Below, in pieces: positions 6,315-12,864 of a DNA stretch of 12,864 nucleotides (position 1 is the stretch's first letter; each line of letters opens with the position of its first letter). Origin of the DNA: JBALVO01 sp036961445 (GTDB lineage Bacteria; Pseudomonadota; Gammaproteobacteria; Pseudomonadales; Halieaceae); contig JBALVO010000108.1 of assembly GCA_036961445.1 (NCBI GenBank), positions 1 to 12,864 on the forward strand, read 5' to 3'. Both the position numbers and the translations under genes were made by a program. The notes under the pieces were generated by a model. That model ran no database searches. It saw only the letters and a program-made list of their open reading frames with translations, and was not told where the DNA came from.

Positions 6315-7523
6315 ATGTCGGAAATGGCGCACGACTATGAAGATTGTCCATACCCGGTTCGCACTGGGCTGAAGGACGCCCATCGCAATTACTGGCAGGT
6401 ACTGGCGGAGCCTGGAACATGGTTTACAGGCGCGGAGCGGGTTGCTATTGCAGCTGAAGTGCGCAACGCCCTGGTTTGCCCATTCTGCGCCGAACGCAAG
6501 CTAGCCTTGTCTCCCAATGCTGTCGCTGGCGAACATCACTGTGGCACAACACTTGATCCTCTGCTTGTCGATGCAGTGCATCGGGTCATCACCGATCAAT
6601 CCCGAATCACCCGGTCTTATGTTGAGGACAACGCAGCTAACGGGTTCACGCAAGAGCAGTATGTAGAACTACTGGGAATAGCGGTCACCGTACTCAGCAT
6701 CGATGAATTCAACCGCGCATTGGGGCTGCCTCCTGAGCCGCTCCCTATGCCCTGCACCGGAGAGCCCAGCCACTATCGCCCCTCCCAGGCCGCATCCGGC
6801 ACTGGCTTTGTTGCGATGATTCCCCCCGGTGGAGCCACCGGCAGCGAATCAGACCTGTGGGCGAAGGGTAGAACAGCCAATGTATTGAGAGCCCTCACAC
6901 TGGTCCCCAATGCCATGCGTGAATGGCGCGCGGTCGGTGAAGAGCAGTACATATCATTTCAAGACATGGCGCGGTTTTCCGACATACCGGGTCGCTCTAT
7001 CAATCGCATGCAAATCGAACTGGTGGCAGGGAGGGTGTCGTCGCACAACGAGTGCTTTTACTGAACCAGCTCACATGCCACGATGCTCAGTTTGAGCGCC
7101 GATATTACCGAATCAGACATTGATCTGCAGTTGATCAATGGTGACGAATCTGCCTCTGCGGGGGACATTGAGCACGGCCATTTGTTGATGCGGTTTGCCG
7201 ATGCTTTCGTTAAAAGAGATGAGGCAGCGCTCGCAATCGCACGCGAACAACTCCACCAGGCTGCCGGGGTAGCCGTTCTGGTTGACGCGGCAGGCGTGGC
7301 CGCCAACTTCCAGCGTATGGTTAGAATCGCCGACGCTACAGGAATTCCCCTGGATGAATCCAGCGCTGCCTTGAGCTATAGCGTGGGCCAGGCACTTGAT
7401 CTGGAGCGTTTCGAATCGGCGAAAAACACACCCCATGGAGGGCTCAAGCGCAGAGTGCTGAGTTGGATTGCCAGGCCACTAGCCAAGCGTATGTTTAAGA
7501 AAATACAGCGGGAACACGCCTAG
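6315..7523 (+). CDS. AhpD-like (carboxymuconolactone decarboxylase fold) selenoprotein, TGA 7062-7064 = Sec
   Basis: The frame passes through a TGA at 7062-7064 in SSHNECFY-[TGA]-TSSHATML and continues 153 residues to TAG at 7521-7523. This is the AhpD active-site pattern CxxC-xxx-H with Sec in place of the second, peroxide-reactive Cys (Cys133 in M. tuberculosis AhpD), and the proton-relay His is kept. The protein has two AhpD-like halves: the first carries CPFCAERKLALSPN (CxxC without His), the second the CxxU-H site. The expected role is peroxidase or thiol-redox activity. ATG 6315 or 6324 is the likely start, as GGTGAG (6308-6313) suits 6324 best by spacing. ATG 6261 is also in frame but would add an odd N-terminus. 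Length is 402 aa from 6315, with Sec at residue 250. It follows selC directly. Confidence 0.9.
7085..7097 (+). promoter_or_regulatory. Candidate SECIS hairpin of the AhpD-like gene
   Basis: GCTCA-GTT-TGAGC is a perfect 5-bp stem with a GUU loop. The loop begins 26 bases after the Sec TGA, within the usual bacterial spacing, and starts with G. The stem is short, so support is moderate. Confidence 0.45.
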
Positions 7524-7559
7524 ATTTATTCGGCCTATTGCCAACAGCCGTGGCCATCG

Positions 7560-7576
7560 CCCCCTGTAACAGGGGG
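7560..7576. terminator. GC-rich hairpin between convergent genes
   Basis: CCCCCTG-TAA-CAGGGGG is a perfect 7-bp stem with a 3-base loop, lying between the ends of two convergent genes. No T-run follows on either strand, so it is not a textbook intrinsic terminator. It may still block 3' degradation or act as a two-way transcript end. Confidence 0.4.
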
Positions 7577-7602
7577 TAGAGAAGCAAATTCATGTTGGGA
7601 TT

Positions 7603-7646
7603 TTCAGCTTGAGGGAAATCCGCACCTGTCTCAAGGCTTAGCTGAA
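7603..7646. repeat. Interrupted inverted repeat in the convergent intergenic region
   Basis: TTCAGC-TTGAG (7603-7613) can pair with CTCAA (7630-7634) and GCTGAA (7641-7646), with a 6-base bulge between the two 3' arms. It sits 22 bases before the stop end of the FadL-like gene and could form part of its 3' end structure. No T-run was seen. Confidence 0.3.
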
Positions 7647-7667
7647 GTCGGCCTGAATGCTATATTG

Positions 7668-8939
7668 CTAGTGCCAACTGGCGTAAAAAGACAGGAAGGT
7701 CAGGCTAACGTTGTTGTATTTACCACTCACACCACCCGAGTCGTCTACCGGAAGGTTGCCCTCCCACAACAATGTCAAGCCACCACCCAGAGTCAGCGTA
7801 TCACTGCGCCTGTGCTTGAAGCCGACGGCATAGCGATACATATTCCCCAGCGGTATAAAGATCGGACGGGTGCGGCTGGACATCATGGAGGAGTCATAAG
7901 AAAACCCCGCTGTAAGCTCCCAGCGAGGCTTCCACTGGTACTCGGCGCCCACGCCACCGTGCCAGACATCGCGAAAATCTGCGTTTAACTCGGTAGAGAT
8001 CCCACCGCCACCAACCACGTCCAGGCCGGCATCTACATAGCCAAACTTTGACCATTCATCCCAGCCCACGCTACCGAGAATGGCGAGCTCATCACTCCAC
8101 TGGTGGTGGATCGCGGCGTTGATGGCCTGGGGCATCTTCATGCCGATGTCGATTTTCTCTTTTGGGAAGATAAAATTAGCATTGGGGTCAACGTCCGGCA
8201 AATCGTTCACTCCGGAAATATCCGGCGAATCCTCGAAGTCCAGGTCGGTTTCGGTGAGATAGCGTATGCCAATACGGGTATGTTCCCAGGGTTGCAGCAT
8301 AACCCCGAAGTTGCCCTGCACCGCAAAGTCAGCATCAGACAGCCGGAACTTGCCCTCCTTGCCGTTGGGTATAAGGGGTTCAACACGCGACTTGTCATAC
8401 ATATAGCCGAGGGTAAGCGCCGCGCCGGCACCCACCGACAACCAGTCATTAACCTTGTAGGCAAGGGTGGGCTGTACCTGGGGTGCTACCAGCGTAAGGT
8501 TCACGGAACTGCCGCGTCCGATCCAGTCGTCGCTCCAGTCAAGGGCCAGGCCGAAGTAGTTGTGGACACTGACACCGACACTCAACCGGTCAGACAGGGG
8601 ACGGATATAACCGAAGTTGCCCGCGGGCACAATACGCTTGTTCAGGCTGCTGGCTTTACCAGTTGCCGTGTTGTTTTCATTCTTGCTGAACCCCGCGTCG
8701 ATATACACCGCGAGCGCGCCGACCATCATCTCCGACTTGTCAAAGCGGGTCATGCCCGCAGGATTGGAGAACACGGTACCGGCATCGTTGGCCCGCGCCA
8801 CCATGCCGGCACCACCGTAGCCCACTTCCGAGGCATTACTCATTTCGTAGATATAAGCGCCGCCGGCAAGGGCTGTGCCGGGCAGTGATGCCAGTGCTGC
8901 GATAGTCCACCCTGTGGCTATACCAACTTTAAATTTCAT
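7668..8939 (-). CDS. FadL/OmpP1-family outer-membrane transporter
   Basis: This is a 423-aa outer-membrane beta-barrel that lets long-chain fatty acids or other hydrophobic compounds cross the outer membrane. A signal peptide (about residues 1-25) ends GTALA before GG. The mature N-terminus carries the FadL hatch-type segment with GYGGAGMVARANDAGTVFSNPAGM (NPAGM at 59-63), the most typical FadL mark. Alternating amphipathic strands follow to the C-terminal FYASWH. The length is normal for the family. The gene starts 17 bases after the truncated barrel fragment upstream and is read in the same direction as the DUF3604 gene, so the three are likely one operon. The substrate cannot be deduced. 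Aromatic or steroid-like hydrophobic compounds are common for such paralogues. Confidence 0.93.
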   Translation of the reverse strand: MKFKVGIATGWTIAALASLPGTALAGGAYIYEMSNASEVGYGGAGMVARANDAGTVFSNPAGMTRFDKSEMMVGALAVYIDAGFSKNENNTATGKASSLNKRIVPAGNFGYIRPLSDRLSVGVSVHNYFGLALDWSDDWIGRGSSVNLTLVAPQVQPTLAYKVNDWLSVGAGAALTLGYMYDKSRVEPLIPNGKEGKFRLSDADFAVQGNFGVMLQPWEHTRIGIRYLTETDLDFEDSPDISGVNDLPDVDPNANFIFPKEKIDIGMKMPQAINAAIHHQWSDELAILGSVGWDEWSKFGYVDAGLDVVGGGGISTELNADFRDVWHGGVGAEYQWKPRWELTAGFSYDSSMMSSRTRPIFIPLGNMYRYAVGFKHRRSDTLTLGGGLTLLWEGNLPVDDSGGVSGKYNNVSLTFLSFYASWH

Positions 8940-8956
8940 GCTTGCTCAACTCTCTT

Positions 8957-9298
8957 CTAAAAAAACGGCTTTTGTACCAGGCCCGGAATCACCGGAATAA
9001 TATTAAAGCGGATATTCCAGTCCTTGCCAAAGTCATCCTCTCGCACAATAGACTTCTCCACACTGAACTGGAATTTGATCGGCATCTTACCCCACTTGAT
9101 GGTCTTGGCAACGCCAAAACCGACTGGCACATTCCACTTGTCATCCGATCGGGTCTCATTGTTATAGGTGATGGTTGGATTCATGCCCACCTGCCAGGCA
9201 TTGGGCAGGTTCCACCAGGCTGAGTACAGGAAGCTGCCATGGCTGGTATCGGGCGTATCGTTGTCCTGCTCGGCATAGTTCCACCAGTACTGGCCCAA
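8957..9298 (-). pseudogene. C-terminal remnant of a MetA-pathway-like outer-membrane barrel
   Basis: This 113-residue frame reads like the last third of the phenol-degradation MetA-like beta-barrel family: a YSAWWNLPNAWQVGMNPTITYN strand pair, DDKWNVPVGFGVAKTIKWGKMP, then a WNIRFNIIPVIP ending. Full-length members are roughly 280-320 aa, so the N-terminal two thirds are absent. The only upstream in-frame initiation codon is TTG at 9298. Before that the frame has TGA and TAA stops within about 50 bases, and the DUF3604 stop lies only 83 bases upstream. The simplest reading is a deletion that removed the 5' part. Expression of a short barrel fragment cannot be excluded, as the 3' part looks undamaged. 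Confidence 0.7.
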
Positions 9299-9381
9299 AT
9301 TGAGCCGATACAGATAAAATGAAAATCAGCATATGCATTACGCAAACACCGATCTATCCAAATTCCGCAAATCAAAGCCCG

Positions 9382-11226
9382 CTATTTAGCAGCCGGCGTA
9401 TACCAGATGGGTGAAGACCAGGCGCGCTCCTGCAGGGTCGCCGGAATACCTTCAGGGATGGGCAGTCCACTTGCTACCGAGTCATAGGTTGACCAGCGTG
9501 GCGTGGGGATTTCCATCACACGCACGTAGTACACAGCCTTTTGCGCGGGATCAAAATCGGGGTCGGTCCACATCGCGCTGAGTTGGGAGTCGCCGATGTC
9601 ATTGGTGTAGGTGGCCTTCTTGACATCCACAGTATTGCCGACAGACGGTATCTTGCCGGTTTTCGGATCAGCCTTGCGTTCATCTGACAGGGCGACATCA
9701 TAGATTTTCTCATCGGTGCGGCCCCACTTGTTGATAAAACCCTTGATGATCTGGATACGGTCGAGGTTGCCGCTTTCCGGATCTTTCAGCGCCCATACGG
9801 CAAAAGTTGGCGCCTTACCCGCTTTCTCAGGCAGATCACTGCCCATGGGTACACCACCCTTGTAGGCTTTCTCGACAAACTTCTTGTCATTGACCAGGTT
9901 TTTGGAATAACCCCAGCCACCAAAGAAGCGCAGGCGAATCAGCGTGCCCGAGGTGCCGTAAGTCTCTTTGGACTGCATGGCATCAAAGATAGCGCCGCGC
10001 GTATTTTCTGCAGCCCAAACCGCGGTAGTGCCCGCTGAGCCAAGGCGCGAGGGCATATCACCGGCGGCATCTGCAACCGGGTTCAAACGCTTCTGTGGCG
10101 TATCTTCCAAAGCACCGTGGGAACCATGAAAGTTAAACTCCTCGTTATTGGAGTAACCGGAGTGGCTGTCTGCGCCGGCGACGATGCCCATCTTGAACGG
10201 GTTGCTACCGAGCGTATTTTCCAGAATCATGCCTTCAACCAGTCCCTGACGGATATAACCATACTTAATCTGGCTGGGTTGTCCGACATTGATCATGTTG
10301 GGGAACAGCTCGAAATTGGCAAACTCGTCATTCGGCGACATGGCAGGGTGCGTATCCGAGCTGCCCTTGGTCTGGATAATCTCGGTTAACGGCTCATTCG
10401 CCTGCTGCCGCGCGGCATAGCGGGCGTCCATGGCGCCACCCAGGAATTTATTGGGGGAATACATCCAACCGTCGGACACATTGCCATTGTGCGGGATCGC
10501 AAAGTTTTCGTTGCCAGCGGTGCGTTGTATTTCCTGGTAAGTCCAGAGATCCTCTGGATAGAACGAGTCAAATGATGAATAAGGCGCCACTGGACCGGTA
10601 TCATTGCGAAAGAACACGTTGCGGTGCATATTCCGGCCATTGGGAATAGACGTCCACTCAAAGGCTATCAATGTGGTGAACTTGCCAGGATCATTGTACT
10701 TATTGGTTACCTTGACATAGTTTTGCCAATTGCTCTGCATCAACGCGGGTTCCACAAACTCAGGCATGCCCGTGCTGGTCAGGATCGAATGCAGAATCTC
10801 CTGCACAGCGGAGGGATCATTTTTCTGCAGCTTCTTCGCCAAATCTGTCTTGGCTAATGGGTCACTGGTATCGATAAGCCGCGGCATCACACCAAAGTAT
10901 TCCGCGTGATCGGTAATCGCCATGAAGTCATAGGGCGTTTTGCGTTTAATCTTGTTCTTTGTGGTGATGGTATTGAGTACGACTTCCTCGCCCCGTCCAT
11001 AGCGGTAGGTATCATCCCAGGACTGACGACCGCCAGCGGCAAAGGCATCCGGTGAGTTACTGGTGTGCAGGTGCTGCTCACCAAAATAGACATTCTTCAG
11101 CGGATTGGCTTTACCGGCATCGCGCCCGGGTTCTCCTGCTGAATCTCCCCAGCCAGCTTGGCTGGCTACTAACAGTGCTACAGCCAGCGTGGCCAACGGC
11201 TTTTTCGTCAGTTTTGAGCGTTCCAT
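9382..11226 (-). CDS. DUF3604-family exported protein (PHP-like metal motifs)
   Basis: A protein of about 614 aa of the DUF3604 family, whose biochemical role is not established. I chose ATG 11226 (MERSKLTKK) because AAAGGA lies 8 bases upstream. Two in-frame ATGs slightly upstream (11250, 11232) fit less well. A basic stretch then PLATLAVALLVASQAGWG forms a signal peptide, so the protein is exported. Metal-site-like motifs appear in order: QHLHTS (His52, His54), ITDHAEYFG (Asp106, His107, Glu109), PHNGN (His246) and GADSHSG (Asp353, His355). This is the order seen in PHP-type metallo-hydrolases, hence a possible periplasmic hydrolase. It starts the leftward operon with the barrel genes, which suggests processing and uptake of an external substrate. 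The AraC-type gene is divergent. Confidence 0.93.
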   Translation of the reverse strand: MERSKLTKKPLATLAVALLVASQAGWGDSAGEPGRDAGKANPLKNVYFGEQHLHTSNSPDAFAAGGRQSWDDTYRYGRGEEVVLNTITTKNKIKRKTPYDFMAITDHAEYFGVMPRLIDTSDPLAKTDLAKKLQKNDPSAVQEILHSILTSTGMPEFVEPALMQSNWQNYVKVTNKYNDPGKFTTLIAFEWTSIPNGRNMHRNVFFRNDTGPVAPYSSFDSFYPEDLWTYQEIQRTAGNENFAIPHNGNVSDGWMYSPNKFLGGAMDARYAARQQANEPLTEIIQTKGSSDTHPAMSPNDEFANFELFPNMINVGQPSQIKYGYIRQGLVEGMILENTLGSNPFKMGIVAGADSHSGYSNNEEFNFHGSHGALEDTPQKRLNPVADAAGDMPSRLGSAGTTAVWAAENTRGAIFDAMQSKETYGTSGTLIRLRFFGGWGYSKNLVNDKKFVEKAYKGGVPMGSDLPEKAGKAPTFAVWALKDPESGNLDRIQIIKGFINKWGRTDEKIYDVALSDERKADPKTGKIPSVGNTVDVKKATYTNDIGDSQLSAMWTDPDFDPAQKAVYYVRVMEIPTPRWSTYDSVASGLPIPEGIPATLQERAWSSPIWYTPAAK

Positions 11227-11358
11227 AACCATGATCCTTTGTATTTGCACAATCCGATGATATTCCTACGGGTAAGGCGCCAATGCGTATCGGTCGATAA
11301 CCAGCTTGTCTGATCAGCGTAAATTTTACTATGCAATTTTCGAAATTAGCGCCTCGTA

Positions 11359-11384
11359 AGGATAGAAATCCTGATACAAATCAG
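11359..11384. promoter_or_regulatory. Two tandem dyads upstream of the AraC-type gene
   Basis: AGGAT-AGAA-ATCCT (11359-11372) and CTGAT-ACAA-ATCAG (11371-11384) are two adjoining inverted repeats of identical layout. They also form a 12-base-period direct repeat (GATAGAAATC, GATACAAATC). They lie in the divergent intergenic region next to the first possible ATG of the regulator (11388). This fits a regulator operator. Alternatively it could be RNA hairpins if translation begins at 11448. Confidence 0.45.
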
Positions 11385-11387
11385 TAG

Positions 11388-12419
11388 ATGAGCCGCATGA
11401 CATGCGCTAGGCTTGATCGGCCATTTCAGTCATTGCGAAAGCTTTTTATGGAACTACCTGCAGGCCAACAATATACCCACTCTGTGGAAGAACAGGCCCT
11501 TGCTGTTGATCCCTGGGAGATAAACCTGCGCCAGATCTCGGGTGGTTCATTCCTGGGCAACATGCACATCGCCAGCCTGGGTGACATCCTGCTGTACCGG
11601 GACTGTTGGTCCCAGCGCACACTCGCCACCGGAGCGCTGCCCAAAGACTATTTCCTGCTTGCTACTGGCGTGAACACTGCAAGCGGAATCCAATGGTGCG
11701 GATCCGATACCAATGATCGCTTGCTGGCGGTAGCCCCGCCGAACACAGAAATTGACTTCATAATGCCGGCCCATTCAGCGTATATCGCGGTGCTGCTGCC
11801 TATCAGCTATTGGAATTTGATATTTGGCGAACAAGTGGCAGGCAAGTCTCCGCGACCGGCCCCATCACATGTGCACTGCGATTCAGCGCAAGGCAAGTAC
11901 TTCGTCCAGCGCCTCAACCAAATCATCGATAGGTATCAGGTTAACCCGGCAAGACTGGATGACGGGCTGGATCAGTTAGCGGCACAAACGGTGGTGCTCG
12001 ACGTTGTGAGCGCAATCGCGCGCGGACCCGATACGCCTGCCATTCGCGCAAGCGCCGGGCACCGGACCCTGAAAAGAGCACTCGAATACGGTGAAGCCTT
12101 ACGTGAAAAAATCAGCGTGCCACATTTTGCCGAACAATTGGAAGTTAGTCAGCGCAGCCTGGAGTTATCATTCAAGCAATGTTTAGGTATCACACCTCGA
12201 CAATACCTTAGCCTCCAGCGCATGCATGGAGTACACACTGAGTTGCTGCAGCGCACGCCGCGCTCTCGCTGCGTCACTGAAGTTGCCACCGCCTGGGGCT
12301 TCAGTGAACTTGGGCGCTTTGCCGGCGAGTACAAGCGAGTGTTCGGAGAATTACCCACGCACACTCTAAACCGAGAGCAACAACGCACGCTTCGGTGTTT
12401 TCGAGACTTATTACACTAG
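11388..12419 (+). CDS. AraC-family transcriptional regulator
   Basis: The 343-aa protein has an AraC/XylS-type DNA-binding domain in its last ~119 residues (from about 225): SVPHFAEQLEVSQRSLELSFKQCLGITPRQYLSLQRMHGV forms the first helix-turn-helix, and VTEVATAWGFSELGRFAGEYKRVFGELP the second, with the conserved GF and FxxxYKxxFGxxP pattern. The N-terminal ~210 residues are an effector-sensing part whose ligand is not visible. No start has a good Shine-Dalgarno sequence. Candidates are 11388, 11397 and 11448 (MELPAGQQ), so the N-terminus is uncertain by up to 20 residues. The gene is divergent from the DUF3604/barrel operon, the usual layout of a local activator and its target. Confidence 0.92.
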   Translation: MSRMTCARLDRPFQSLRKLFMELPAGQQYTHSVEEQALAVDPWEINLRQISGGSFLGNMHIASLGDILLYRDCWSQRTLATGALPKDYFLLATGVNTASGIQWCGSDTNDRLLAVAPPNTEIDFIMPAHSAYIAVLLPISYWNLIFGEQVAGKSPRPAPSHVHCDSAQGKYFVQRLNQIIDRYQVNPARLDDGLDQLAAQTVVLDVVSAIARGPDTPAIRASAGHRTLKRALEYGEALREKISVPHFAEQLEVSQRSLELSFKQCLGITPRQYLSLQRMHGVHTELLQRTPRSRCVTEVATAWGFSELGRFAGEYKRVFGELPTHTLNREQQRTLRCFRDLLH

Positions 12420-12536
12420 CAATTGCCAGCAGCCCCCGGGGAATTATTTGATATTGCCAAAGAATCCCGCGAAAACTAGATATACGGACTGGAATAGCCT
12501 TGTAAGGGTCCCAAACAAACAGATTGGAAAATGCAT

Positions 12537-12864
12537 ATGACTGTGCCAGCGGATCAGCCACGGGCGCTCTACCAGCACCTGGCTCACGAGGTATCCTTGT
12601 ACTCGGGGAAAACCCGGGCGTACCTGCGCTACAAGAACATTCCCTTCGATGAACACCTGTCACTGGATGTTCACGATCGTATTAAAACGGAAGTAGGGAA
12701 AAAAATCGTTCCCGTTGTTGTCACACCGGAAGGCGAATACCTACAAGACACAACGGTGATTATTGATCGCCTGGAACAGCGCTTCCCAACACCCTCGGTC
12801 TACCCCGACACGCCTGCGCAGAAGCTGGTCGCTCTGCTTTTGGAACTTTACGGCGATGAGTGGC
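12537..12864 (+). CDS. Glutathione S-transferase-like protein (3' truncated by window)
   Basis: The first 109 codons of a GST-family protein. The thioredoxin-fold N-terminal domain is clear: VSLYSGKTRAYLRYKNIPFDEH, then KKIVPVVVTPEGEYLQDTTVIIDRLEQRFP, which has the cis-Pro (VP) and the glutathione-contacting DTT in place of the usual E/Q-S. ATG 12537 has GGA 8 bases before it. An in-frame ATG at 12531 is too near the Shine-Dalgarno sequence. No Cys or in-frame TGA occupies the active-site region, so it is not one of the Sec-type GSTs. The C-terminal helical domain lies past the window. Its link to the upstream AraC-type gene is unknown. Confidence 0.88.
   Translation, partial: MTVPADQPRALYQHLAHEVSLYSGKTRAYLRYKNIPFDEHLSLDVHDRIKTEVGKKIVPVVVTPEGEYLQDTTVIIDRLEQRFPTPSVYPDTPAQKLVALLLELYGDEW

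Noticed and set aside
7083..7523. Separate 146-aa gene beginning at ATG 7083
   Set aside because: It lies in the same frame as the upstream AhpD-like ORF, 18 bases past its TGA, and completes the CxxU-xxx-H motif and the domain.
8103..8888. 261-aa plus-strand ORF
   Set aside because: Antisense shadow of the FadL-like gene, which has a signal peptide and family motifs.
12301..12663. 120-aa minus-strand ORF across the regulator end and the GST start
   Set aside because: It spans two confidently coding plus-strand genes and shows no family features.

Overview
The window reads as a selenocysteine (Sec) island followed by an outer-membrane/accessory block. The organism is probably a marine-type gammaproteobacterium. 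This is inferred from a GC-moderate genome with FadL-type and MetA-type outer-membrane barrels, a DUF3604 protein, a regulator ending in an AraC-type domain, and bacterial-type selA-selB-selC. The sequence alone does not fix the genus. The 100-N gap flanked by an identical 55-base duplication shows that this is a scaffolded short-read assembly.

Bases 1-7523 (+ strand) form the island. A 5'-open gene of unknown function overlaps (ATGA) a UGSC-family selenoprotein gene. Next come a membrane-anchored redoxin with a Sec-Pro-Tyr-Cys site, a 13-codon leader ORF, selA (Sec synthase), selB (Sec-specific elongation factor, GTGA overlap with selA), selC (tRNA-Sec, anticodon UCA, 11 bases after selB) and a two-repeat AhpD-like selenoprotein with a Cys-Phe-Tyr-Sec site. 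In all three selenoprotein genes the in-frame TGA falls where a redox cysteine would be, and the reading frame continues for 80-153 conserved-looking residues. Conventional gene calling would truncate or split all three. selD (selenophosphate synthetase) is not in the window and must lie elsewhere if the system works. Three redox selenoproteins packed around their own insertion machinery suggest a transferable thiol/peroxide redox module.

Bases 7524-7667 are a convergent intergenic region with a strong hairpin. Bases 7668-11226 (- strand) hold a likely operon read as DUF3604 protein, a truncated C-terminal piece of a MetA-like outer-membrane barrel, and a FadL/OmpP1-family barrel. A divergent AraC-type regulator (11388-12419, +) is the obvious candidate controller, and two tandem dyads lie just upstream of its first ATG. 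The window ends inside a glutathione S-transferase-like gene (12537 onward, +).
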